From NCBI GenBank assembly GCA_009783805.1, contig WRCU01000002.1, positions 1-20,728 of the forward strand: a stretch of 20,728 nucleotides of DNA, given 5' to 3'. The notes beneath the pieces were generated by a model. It was not told the origin of the DNA and did no database searches. It was given only the letters and a program-made list of their open reading frames with translations. This document shows, in pieces, positions 7,877 to 13,941 of the stretch. This DNA is from Oscillospiraceae bacterium. GTDB taxonomy: Bacteria > Bacillota > Clostridia > WRCU01. The stretch's first letter is position 1, and every line of letters starts with the position of its first letter. The position numbers and the translations under genes are program-made.

Positions 7877-7933
7877 AAGGGCAGAACATATCACTTGGTA
7901 ATAATTATTACCCGATGGTATGGCTGCCTTTTT
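7877..7933 (+). other. Possible attenuator-like structure in the fapR leader
   Basis: AAGGGCAG (7877-7884) can pair with CTGCCTTT (7924-7931), including one G-T wobble, enclosing the 16-bp palindrome, which could itself fold into a 7-bp hairpin. The outer 3' arm runs into five T (7929-7933), as in an intrinsic terminator. The 5' arm lies at the predicted transcription start, so it may be missing from the transcript in part. That is the main reason for low confidence. Confidence 0.25.
7897..7912. promoter_or_regulatory. 16-bp perfect palindrome, probable FapR operator
   Basis: GGTAATAATTATTACC is a perfect inverted repeat lying about 15-30 nt downstream of the expected transcript start, where a bound repressor would block RNA polymerase. 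FapR regulates its own operon in Bacillus through a 17-bp site of the form TTAGTA-N5-TACTAA. Reading from 7895, TTGGTA-N5-TATTAC matches the first half-site at 5 of 6 positions and the second at 4 of 6. The assignment to FapR is inference from position, symmetry and partial similarity. Confidence 0.5.
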
Positions 7934-7950
7934 GCATGGGGGTGAGAGGG

Positions 7951-7992
7951 ATGCGGCCGCCTAAGCATGGGCCCCTCCCGAGAGCCATATGA
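7951..7992 (+). CDS. Possible 13-codon leader peptide overlapping the fapR start
   Basis: ATG 7951 opens a 13-codon frame (MRPPKHGPLPRAI) that ends at TGA 7990-7992, overlapping the fapR ATG (7989-7991) by 3 nt in ATGA. It is preceded by a strong ribosome-binding-like run, GGGGGTGAGAGGG (7938-7950), whereas fapR itself has almost none. That arrangement suggests the small frame may load ribosomes that restart at fapR. Four of the 13 codons are proline. Such a short frame can arise by chance; the SD placement and stop-start overlap are the only support. Confidence 0.3.
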   Translation: MRPPKHGPLPRAI

Positions 7993-8552
7993 GCAGGACG
8001 TCCGCTGAAAGGGAGGCCAGGCGAAGGCTCCTGGCGGCCAAAGTGGCGGAGTCGCCGTTCGTGACCGACGAGGAGCTGTCCGGGCACTTCGGCGTCAGCC
8101 TGCCGACGATCAGGCTGGACAGGATGGCTTTGGGGATTCCGGAGCTCAGGGAGCGCATAAAGGCGGCGGCCGAAGTGAACCAGGGCAAGGTGAGGACGCT
8201 CAAAGGGCGCGAGATCGTGGGGGAGGTCATAGAGGCGAGGCTCAACGAACGGGCCGTATCCTACCTGACGACCACGGAGTCGATGACCTTCGAGAGGACG
8301 CGCGTGGTGCGCGGGCACTACATATACTCGCTGGCCGAGTCGCTGGCGCTTGCGATCATCGACGCCCAGGCGGCGCTGGTGGGAGTGGCCAACGTGAAGT
8401 ACGTGAGGCCCGTCTACGCGGGCGACGGCCTGGTCGCCAGGGCCGAGGTCAGGGCCAGGAGGGACAATAAGCTGATCGTCTGGGTGATCATAGCGCGGGA
8501 GGGCGTGGAGGTCTTCAGGGGCAAGTTCATATTGGTTGCGATAGACGGGTGA
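7989..8552 (+). CDS. fapR: FapR, malonyl-CoA-responsive repressor of lipid synthesis genes
   Basis: A 187-residue FapR. The N-terminal helix-turn-helix (about 10-58) contains SPFVTDEELSGHFGVSLPTI followed by RLDRMALGIPELRERIK, the family signature. The C-terminal part (about 85-187) is the hot-dog fold effector domain, with SMTFERTRVVRGHYIYSLAE and later NVKYVRPVYAGDGLVARAEV. In Bacillus FapR represses fatty-acid and phospholipid genes and is released by malonyl-CoA or malonyl-ACP. Here it heads the fab operon behind a strong promoter and a palindromic site, which implies autoregulation. ATG 7989 is the only suitable start and gives the usual length. Unlike Bacillus, plsX does not follow; fabH is next. 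Confidence 0.95.
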   Translation: MSRTSAEREARRRLLAAKVAESPFVTDEELSGHFGVSLPTIRLDRMALGIPELRERIKAAAEVNQGKVRTLKGREIVGEVIEARLNERAVSYLTTTESMTFERTRVVRGHYIYSLAESLALAIIDAQAALVGVANVKYVRPVYAGDGLVARAEVRARRDNKLIVWVIIAREGVEVFRGKFILVAIDG

Positions 8553-8589
8553 GCCAGGCGGCCGCGATCGGATGGGGGGATGGGGCTTA

Positions 8590-9582
8590 GTGGAAGTCAG
8601 GAGGGCGGGGATATACGGGACGGGGTACTCGCTGCCGGGCAAGGTGCTTACGAACCGCGAGCTGGAAGGGATGGTCGACACGACGGACGAGTGGATCTTC
8701 CAGAGGACGGGTATACGGGAGAGGAGGATCCTGGAGAAAGGCAGGCCCGGATATGAGTTGGCCGTCGAGGCGGCGGGAATGGCGATGGAAAGGTCGGGCA
8801 CACTGCCCGGTGACCTGGGACTGATCATCGCGACGACCATAACCCCGGACTACTTCGCGCCATCGCTGGCGAGCATCGTCCAGGGGAAGGTCGGGGCGGG
8901 CAAGGCCTTCGCGTTCGACCTGGGGGCGGCGTGCTGCGGGTTCGTGTACGCGCTGGCCGTGGCGGACGGGCTGATCAAGTCGGGGACATGCGAGAAGATA
9001 CTGATAGTCAGCTGTGAAATCCATAGCAGGGTGGTCGACTGGACCGACAGGGCCACCTGCATCATCCTGGGCGACGGGGCGGCGGCCGCGGTGGTGGGCC
9101 CGGCCACGGACGGTACCGGGCTCATGGAAACCTACATGGGGACCGACGGCAGGTACGGCCACCTCGTCACGATCCCGAACGGGTACCTGGGGGCGGAGGA
9201 CATAGGTAACAGGGCGGGTGCCGAGAAGCGGGTCTTCTGGCAGGACGGCAAGGAGGTGTACAAGTTCGCCGTGAAGGTGATGGCGGAGGCCGCGGGGAAG
9301 GTCCTGGATAAGGCGGGCATGACGTATGCGGACATGGACATGGTCGTGCCCCACCAGGCGAACCTGCGGATCATCGAGGGGGCCATGAGGCGGATGGACG
9401 TGGACCCTGATAAGGTCCATAGGGACATAGCCACCACGGGGAACCTTTCGTCGGCCTCGATACCGTACTCCCTGAGCCAGCTGGACCGCGGCGGCAGGCT
9501 GAGGCTGGGCGACAACGTGCTGCTTGTGGGATTCGGGGCCGGGCTGTCATGGGGTTCGGCATACATGAGGTGGAGCTGCTGA
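8590..9582 (+). CDS. fabH: FabH, beta-ketoacyl-ACP synthase III
   Basis: A 330-residue FabH that condenses an acyl-CoA with malonyl-ACP to start fatty-acid synthesis. The catalytic triad is present: Cys115 in GAACCGF, His255 in VPHQANLRI and Asn285 in TGNLSSASIP (usually GNTSAASIP). The N-terminal TDEWIFQRTGIRER signature and the closing GFGAGLSWGSA are typical. I choose GTG 8590, preceded by GGGG at 8582-8585 and a longer G run, because it gives the standard N-terminus; the in-frame ATG 8572 would add six residues and has no ribosome-binding site. The gene lies 37 nt after fapR in the same operon. Substrate choice (acetyl or branched primers) cannot be read from the sequence. Confidence 0.95.
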   Translation: MEVRRAGIYGTGYSLPGKVLTNRELEGMVDTTDEWIFQRTGIRERRILEKGRPGYELAVEAAGMAMERSGTLPGDLGLIIATTITPDYFAPSLASIVQGKVGAGKAFAFDLGAACCGFVYALAVADGLIKSGTCEKILIVSCEIHSRVVDWTDRATCIILGDGAAAAVVGPATDGTGLMETYMGTDGRYGHLVTIPNGYLGAEDIGNRAGAEKRVFWQDGKEVYKFAVKVMAEAAGKVLDKAGMTYADMDMVVPHQANLRIIEGAMRRMDVDPDKVHRDIATTGNLSSASIPYSLSQLDRGGRLRLGDNVLLVGFGAGLSWGSAYMRWSC

Positions 9583-9660
9583 CGCGCAAGCGCCTGCGGC
9601 CGCGGCACGCGGCGGGGGGCGGCAAGGGCGGCGCGTGATCACGCATGGGAGGGGAGCGCG

Positions 9661-10587
9661 ATGGTAGGGTTCGTTTTCGCAGGGCAGGGGGCGCAGTATG
9701 TCGGTATGGGGCGTGATGTCTGCGCCCGCTACCCGTGCGCCGCGGAAAGGATGGCGGAGGCCTCCGAGGCGCTGGGCTTCGACGTGGCGAGGATGGCTTT
9801 CGAGGGCGACGAGGAGACGCTGAGGGTGACCGAGAACACGCAGCCGTGCATACTGGCCGTGAGCGTCGCCATATACGCCGCCCTGGATGGGCTGGGGGTG
9901 AAGGCGGGGATGGCCGCCGGGCTCAGCCTCGGCGAGTACGGCGCGCTCGTCGCGGCCGGCGCGCTGGATTTCAGGGACGCCGTCAGCCTCGTGAGGCGCA
10001 GGGGCAGGTACATGCAGGAGGCCGTCCCCGTCGGGGAGGGCATGATGGCGGCCATAATCGGGCTGGAGGACGGCGCGGTCGAGGATATATGCTCGAGGGC
10101 GGGTGGGCACGGCCTGGTATCGCCCGCCAACTACAACTGCCCCGGCCAGGTGGCCATATCGGGCGAGGTGAAGGCGGTGGAGTGGGCCATGGAGGAGGCG
10201 CGCCGCGTCGGCGCCAAGAAGGTGGCCGCGCTTCAGGTGAGCGCCCCCTTCCACTGCGCCATGCTGCGGCGGGCCGGCGACAGGCTGGCGGCCGACTTGG
10301 GCGGCGTCCCGATCGGAGCGATGCGCATGCCGGTCGTCTCGAACGTCACGGGCGAGGCCTACGGTGACCTCGGGGACGTGAGGGGCCTGTTGGCCAGGCA
10401 AGTCTACTCGCCGGTCAGGTGGGCGGATTGCGTGCGCGCGATGGTGGGGGCCGGGGTGGACGCGTTCGTCGAGGTAGGGCCCGGGACCGTCCTATCGGGG
10501 TTCATCAAGAGGATATCCAAGGATTCCGCGGTCCATAGCGCTGCGGACTGTGAGTCCCTGGAACGGGCGGCGGCGGCGTTAGGGTAG
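9661..10587 (+). CDS. fabD: FabD, malonyl-CoA:ACP transacylase
   Basis: A 308-residue FabD that transfers malonyl from CoA to acyl carrier protein. It starts with FVFAGQGAQYVGMG, the oxyanion glutamine region. The nucleophile elbow is GLSLGEYGAL with Ser89; the His of the more common GHSLG form is Leu, as in many clostridial FabDs. The catalytic His198 is in SAPFHCAML, and the C-terminal VEVGPGTVLSGFIKRI is typical. ATG 9661 follows GGGAGGGGAG at a good distance. The 78-bp gap to fabH is very GC-rich and holds a 12-bp palindrome (9633-9644) but no promoter I can support. Confidence 0.95.
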   Translation: MVGFVFAGQGAQYVGMGRDVCARYPCAAERMAEASEALGFDVARMAFEGDEETLRVTENTQPCILAVSVAIYAALDGLGVKAGMAAGLSLGEYGALVAAGALDFRDAVSLVRRRGRYMQEAVPVGEGMMAAIIGLEDGAVEDICSRAGGHGLVSPANYNCPGQVAISGEVKAVEWAMEEARRVGAKKVAALQVSAPFHCAMLRRAGDRLAADLGGVPIGAMRMPVVSNVTGEAYGDLGDVRGLLARQVYSPVRWADCVRAMVGAGVDAFVEVGPGTVLSGFIKRISKDSAVHSAADCESLERAAAALG

Positions 10588-10599
10588 GAACGTGGCGCG

Positions 10600-11460
10600 A
10601 TGGGGGTGGGGATGGGTCAGCTAAAAGTGGGCGGCATGGCGGGGACGGCGGGCGAAGCGCAAGGCGACGGCTTAATTGAAGGTGGTGCCCAGGGTCGGGG
10701 GCCGGAGCGCGCCATCGTTGACCTGGGTGGGAAGGCCGCTTTGGTGACGGGCTCCGGCAGGGGGATAGGCAAGGCCATCGCCGGGCTGTTCGCCGTATGC
10801 GGCGCCCAGGTGATGGTGACGGGCACGGCGGAGTCGGGGAGCGCGGAGCGCGCATATGGGGAGATGCGCGGACGCGGCCTGGACGTGGCGCTGGCGACGG
10901 GGGACGTGCGTTCGGAGGGTGACGTCAGGAGGGTCGTGGATGAGTGCGTCAAGGCATTCGGCAAGGTGGACATCCTCGTGAACAACGCGGGGGTGACGAA
11001 GGACGGGCCGCTGGCGATGATGTCGGCCGAGGATTGGGACCTGGTGGTCGACACGAGCCTGAAGGGCGCCTTCCTGTTCGCTAAGCACGCGTCCAAGCAC
11101 ATGATCAAGAACAGGTACGGGAGGATAGTAAACATAACCTCGGTCTCCGGGCTGCACGGCAACCCGGGGCAGGCCAACTACGCCTCCGCCAAGGCCGGCA
11201 TGGTAGGTCTGACCAAGACGCTCGCGAAGGAGCTTGCAAGGAGGGGGGTGACGTGCAACGCCATCGCCCCCGGCCTCATAGAGAGCGACATGACCCAGTC
11301 GCTGGATGCCGGGCTTAAGGAAGCCTACCTATCCAAGATAGCGCTCGGGCGGTTCGGGACGGCTGAGGACGTGGCCTGGCTTGCGTTGTACCTGGCGTCG
11401 GCGCGCTCGGGATACGTGACGGGGCAGGTTATCGAGGTTGACGGGGGGTTGGCCATGTAA
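10600..11460 (+). CDS. fabG: FabG, 3-oxoacyl-ACP reductase
   Basis: A short-chain dehydrogenase that reduces 3-oxoacyl-ACP with NADPH. The cofactor motif is TGSGRGIG at 50-57, NNAG at 128-131, and the catalytic Ser181, Tyr194 and Lys198 are in SVSGLHGN and YASAK. The ending GQVIEVDGGLAM is classic FabG. From ATG 10600 the protein has 286 residues, about 40 more than normal, the excess being a Gly-rich N-terminus. Starts at 10600 (AGGA 10 nt upstream), 10612 or 10636 are all possible, and none places the start right at the Rossmann fold, where GTT replaces a start codon. So some extension is likely real. It lies 12 nt after fabD and before acpP, the usual fabD-fabG-acpP order. Confidence 0.93.
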   Translation: MGVGMGQLKVGGMAGTAGEAQGDGLIEGGAQGRGPERAIVDLGGKAALVTGSGRGIGKAIAGLFAVCGAQVMVTGTAESGSAERAYGEMRGRGLDVALATGDVRSEGDVRRVVDECVKAFGKVDILVNNAGVTKDGPLAMMSAEDWDLVVDTSLKGAFLFAKHASKHMIKNRYGRIVNITSVSGLHGNPGQANYASAKAGMVGLTKTLAKELARRGVTCNAIAPGLIESDMTQSLDAGLKEAYLSKIALGRFGTAEDVAWLALYLASARSGYVTGQVIEVDGGLAM

Positions 11461-11505
11461 TAAAGTGCTTGCATCGGTTGGGTGATTGCCTTAAATCCAT
11501 TGCCT

Positions 11506-11516
11506 AAAGGAGGTGA
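11506..11516 (+). promoter_or_regulatory. Ribosome-binding site of acpP
   Basis: AAAGGAGGTGA is a full-length Shine-Dalgarno match, the strongest in the window, 8 nt (counted from GGAGG) before ATG 11522. It fixes the start: the in-frame GTG at 11513 lies inside this site and is not the initiator. The strength fits the need for abundant acyl carrier protein relative to its operon neighbours. Confidence 0.85.
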
Positions 11517-11521
11517 AACGG

Positions 11522-11749
11522 ATGGTATTCGAAAAGGTGAAGAAGATCGTGGTGGAGCAATTGGGGATAGAGGAAGACGAAGTCTCATTGGAGGCTTCTT
11601 TCATAGATGACCTCGGGGCCGACTCACTGGACATCGTGGAGCTCATAATGGCCCTGGAGGAAGAGTTCGACCTGGAGATCCCGGACAGCGAGGCTGAGAA
11701 GATATCGACGGTCGGGGATGCCGTTGAGTACATCAAAGGCAACATATAA
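11522..11749 (+). CDS. acpP: Acyl carrier protein
   Basis: A 75-residue acidic helical protein that carries growing acyl chains on a 4'-phosphopantetheine arm. The attachment site is Ser35 in [11 protein letters not shown]. The flanking helices are typical: [19 protein letters not shown] before and [26 protein letters not shown] after. Length and sequence match bacterial AcpP closely. It follows fabG with a 61-nt gap that holds no promoter I trust (only weak partial boxes), and it precedes fabF by 144 bp containing a hairpin. Arrangement and strong translation signal indicate the dedicated fatty-acid synthesis ACP rather than a polyketide carrier. Confidence 0.97.
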   Translation: MVFEKVKKIVVEQLGIEEDEVSLEASFIDDLGADSLDIVELIMALEEEFDLEIPDSEAEKISTVGDAVEYIKGNI

Positions 11750-11837
11750 GGCGGTTCCCTGATAAGGGGCATTGCTTTATCCCCGCCATATCGCAAGGCC
11801 GAATAAGCGCCCGATCCTGCGGCGCCGTTTCCTTATG

Positions 11838-11866
11838 CCCGCCAACCGGCGGTTGGGGGGTTTAAT
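11838..11866 (+). terminator. Hairpin with T/A tail between acpP and fabF
   Basis: CCCGCCAACC (11838-11847) pairs with GGTTGGGGGG (11851-11860) around the loop GGC, giving nine pairs with one G-G mismatch, followed at once by TTTAAT. This resembles an intrinsic terminator with a short tail. Set in the 144-bp acpP-fabF gap, it could reduce read-through into fabF, rnc and smc and so keep acpP transcripts in excess. The tail is short and an alternative pairing (CCGCC/GGCGG) exists, so efficiency is uncertain. Confidence 0.4.
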
Positions 11867-11871
11867 AAACC
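11859..11871. promoter_or_regulatory. AT-rich inverted repeat upstream of fabF
   Basis: GGTTTA-A-TAAACC is a perfect 6-bp inverted repeat with a one-base centre, a few bases before the fabF ribosome-binding site (GAGGAAGG, 11876-11883). It shares the GG-(A/T)-CC outline with the palindrome in front of fapR but not its length or core. It could be a second operator within the fab operon. No promoter is evident near it, which weakens that reading. Confidence 0.25.
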
Positions 11872-11893
11872 TAGCGAGGAAGGTATCCATATA

Positions 11894-13129
11894 ATGAAAC
11901 GTAGGGTAGTGATAACCGGGATGGGGGTCCTCTCTTCGGTGGGCTTCGGCTGCCGCGCGTTTTGGGAGGGCATATGCGCCGGGCGCGGCGGCATATCGAC
12001 GCTGGAGAGGTTCGACGTCTCCGACCTGCCGACCAAGGTGGCCGCAGAGATAAAGTCCTTCGAGGCGGAGGACTACATGTCGAAGAAGGAGTCGCGCAGG
12101 ATGGACCTCTTCACCCAGTACGCCATGGCCGCCACGCGGATGGCCTTGGAGCACGCGGGCCTGGACCTGGGGAGGTATGACCCTTACAAGGTGGGCGTGA
12201 TCATAGGTTCCGGCGTGGGTGGCCTGGAGACATTGGAAGACCAGCATTCCGCCCTCATAGGGAAGGGCGTCGACAGGGTGAGCCCGTTCTTCATACCCAT
12301 GATGATCGCCAATATGGCCGCGGGCAGGGTCGCGATGGAGTATGGGCTGAAAGGCTTCAATGAGTGCGTGATCACGGCCTGCGCCTCGGGCAACAACGCC
12401 ATAGGCAACGCCTTCAGGAAGATCCAGTGGGGGGTCGCCGACGCGATGGTGGCGGGCGGGTCTGAGGCGGCGATAACGAGGCTTTCCTTCGCGGGTTTTT
12501 GCGCCGCGAAGGCCATGTCCGTCAACCCGGACCCGGGCATGGCCATGCGCCCGTTCGACGCGGACAGGGACGGGTTCGTGATGGGCGAGGGCGCCGGCAT
12601 CCTCATCCTGGAGGAGCTGGGTCAGGCCTTGGAGAGGGGCGCGGAGGTCTACGCCGAGATAGTCGGGTACGCGTGCACCAACGACGCGTACCACATAACG
12701 GCCCCCGACCCGACGGGCGAGAGCGGCGCAAAGTGCCTGGAGCTGGCCGTCGCCGACGCCGGGATAGAGAGGTCCGAGGTGGGGTACGTCAACGCGCACG
12801 GCACGTCGACGCCCAAGAACGACGTGCATGAGACCAGGATAATCAAGGATTTCTTCGGGGGGCACGCGTCCAGGCTGGCCGTAGGGTCCACCAAGTCGAT
12901 GACCGGGCACTTGCTGGGGGCGGCCGGCGCCGTCGAGGCCATCGTCACGGCGATGGCGTTGAAGGACGGCTTCATGCCGCCGACGATAGGGCTGAGGAAC
13001 GCCGACCCGGAGTGCGACCTGGACTACCTGCCCGGGGAGGGCAGGAAGGCGGACTTGAAGTTCGCCGTCTCGAACGCGCTGGGGTTCGGCGGGCATAACT
13101 CCATGCTGGTCCTCAGGCGATATGGGTAA
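11894..13129 (+). CDS. fabF: FabF, beta-ketoacyl-ACP synthase II
   Basis: A 411-residue elongation condensing enzyme joining acyl-ACP with malonyl-ACP. It begins RRVVITGMGVLSSVG. The nucleophile is Cys163 in TACASGNNAIG (usually TACASGTNAIG), the first active-site His lies in NAHGTSTPKND and the second in STKSMTGHLLGAAG. The ending SNALGFGGHNS is typical. ATG 11894 follows GAGGAAGG. A perfect TATAAT overlaps the start codon, but it has no -35 partner. Of the six fab-operon genes this is the last one dedicated to fatty acids; fabZ, the enoyl reductase and acetyl-CoA carboxylase genes are not in the window and must lie elsewhere. Confidence 0.96.
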   Translation: MKRRVVITGMGVLSSVGFGCRAFWEGICAGRGGISTLERFDVSDLPTKVAAEIKSFEAEDYMSKKESRRMDLFTQYAMAATRMALEHAGLDLGRYDPYKVGVIIGSGVGGLETLEDQHSALIGKGVDRVSPFFIPMMIANMAAGRVAMEYGLKGFNECVITACASGNNAIGNAFRKIQWGVADAMVAGGSEAAITRLSFAGFCAAKAMSVNPDPGMAMRPFDADRDGFVMGEGAGILILEELGQALERGAEVYAEIVGYACTNDAYHITAPDPTGESGAKCLELAVADAGIERSEVGYVNAHGTSTPKNDVHETRIIKDFFGGHASRLAVGSTKSMTGHLLGAAGAVEAIVTAMALKDGFMPPTIGLRNADPECDLDYLPGEGRKADLKFAVSNALGFGGHNSMLVLRRYG

Positions 13130-13146
13130 GGGCTAAGCGGTGGCGT

Positions 13147-13869
13147 ATGCGTAAGGACATGGCGGCCGCCGACTTGGGCGGCGCGCAGGGCGCGATCGGA
13201 TATAAGTTCAAGGACGTCGGGCTGCTGACCGTCGCCCTGACGCACAGCTCGTACGCCCATGAGCGTGGGCTGCCTTGGGAGGCATGCAACGAGCGGCTCG
13301 AGTTCCTCGGCGACGCGGTGATAGGCATGGTGGTCGGCGAGAGGCTGTTCATGATGGACGGCGCGACCAAGGAAGGCGAGATGACGAGGTCCAGGGCCTC
13401 ATACGTGAGGAAGGAAAGCCTGGCCTCATATGCCTTGCTGGCGGGCCTGGACGGCTACCTGCTGTTAGGCTCCGGGGAGGAGGCCTGCAAGGGCAGGCAG
13501 AAGGAGTCGCTGCTCGCCGACGCCTTCGAGGCCGTCATAGGGGCCGTGTACCTGGACTCCGGCAAGGACCTAGCCTTGATCGACTCGATCTTCTTCGGGT
13601 TCGCCGGGACGGCCCGAGGCGGCGAGGCCGTGGGGGACGGCAAGGACTACAAGTCCCTCCTGCAGGAGCTGATGCAGGAAGGCGGCCAGGATCACGGCAT
13701 AAGCTATGTGCCGCTCAAGGAGGAAGGGCCGCCCCATCGGCGCCGCTATACGGTGGGCGCTTTCGTGAGGGGCGTGAAGCGCGGCGAGGGCACGGCCGGG
13801 ACCAAGAAGGCCGCCGAGCAGGCCGCGGCCCGCGAGGCCTATGCGCGGATGGGGCCGGGCGACGCGTAA
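13147..13869 (+). CDS. rnc: Ribonuclease III
   Basis: A 240-residue RNase III that cuts double-stranded RNA in rRNA precursors and other structured transcripts. The catalytic domain carries the signature NERLEFLGD at 48-56, and the acidic metal-binding residues Glu52, Asp56, Asp125 and Glu128 are all present (the latter two in LLADAFEAVIGAVYLD). The C-terminal double-stranded-RNA-binding domain runs from DYKSLLQE (about 167) through GTKKAAEQAAAREAYARM. ATG 13147 has only a weak ribosome-binding site, and ATG 13159, behind TAAGGAC, is an alternative four codons in. It sits 17 nt after fabF and 72 nt before smc, the common Bacillota rnc-smc pair. Confidence 0.96.
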   Translation: MRKDMAAADLGGAQGAIGYKFKDVGLLTVALTHSSYAHERGLPWEACNERLEFLGDAVIGMVVGERLFMMDGATKEGEMTRSRASYVRKESLASYALLAGLDGYLLLGSGEEACKGRQKESLLADAFEAVIGAVYLDSGKDLALIDSIFFGFAGTARGGEAVGDGKDYKSLLQELMQEGGQDHGISYVPLKEEGPPHRRRYTVGAFVRGVKRGEGTAGTKKAAEQAAAREAYARMGPGDA

Positions 13870-13941
13870 GGCCGACGCGTAGGAGGCGCCTGGCCGGCGG
13901 CGGGCGCGCTTCCATGAAACCGTTTAGGTGGTGAGACCCCT

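Noticed and set aside
11469..11497. Possible promoter TTGCAT-17-TAAATC before acpP
   Set aside because: Each box matches consensus at only about three of six positions; the gap is short and inside an operon.
11513..11521. GTG as the acpP start
   Set aside because: It is part of the Shine-Dalgarno sequence AAAGGAGGTGA; ATG 11522 is correctly spaced.
11890..11895. TATAAT overlapping the fabF start codon as a promoter
   Set aside because: There is no -35-like hexamer 15-19 bp upstream, and a transcript starting there would lack the start codon.
11777..13096. Long open frame (439 codons) on the - strand opposite fabF
   Set aside because: It is a shadow of fabF: GC-rich DNA lacks stop codons on the opposite strand, and the translation is His/Arg/Gly-rich with no family resemblance.
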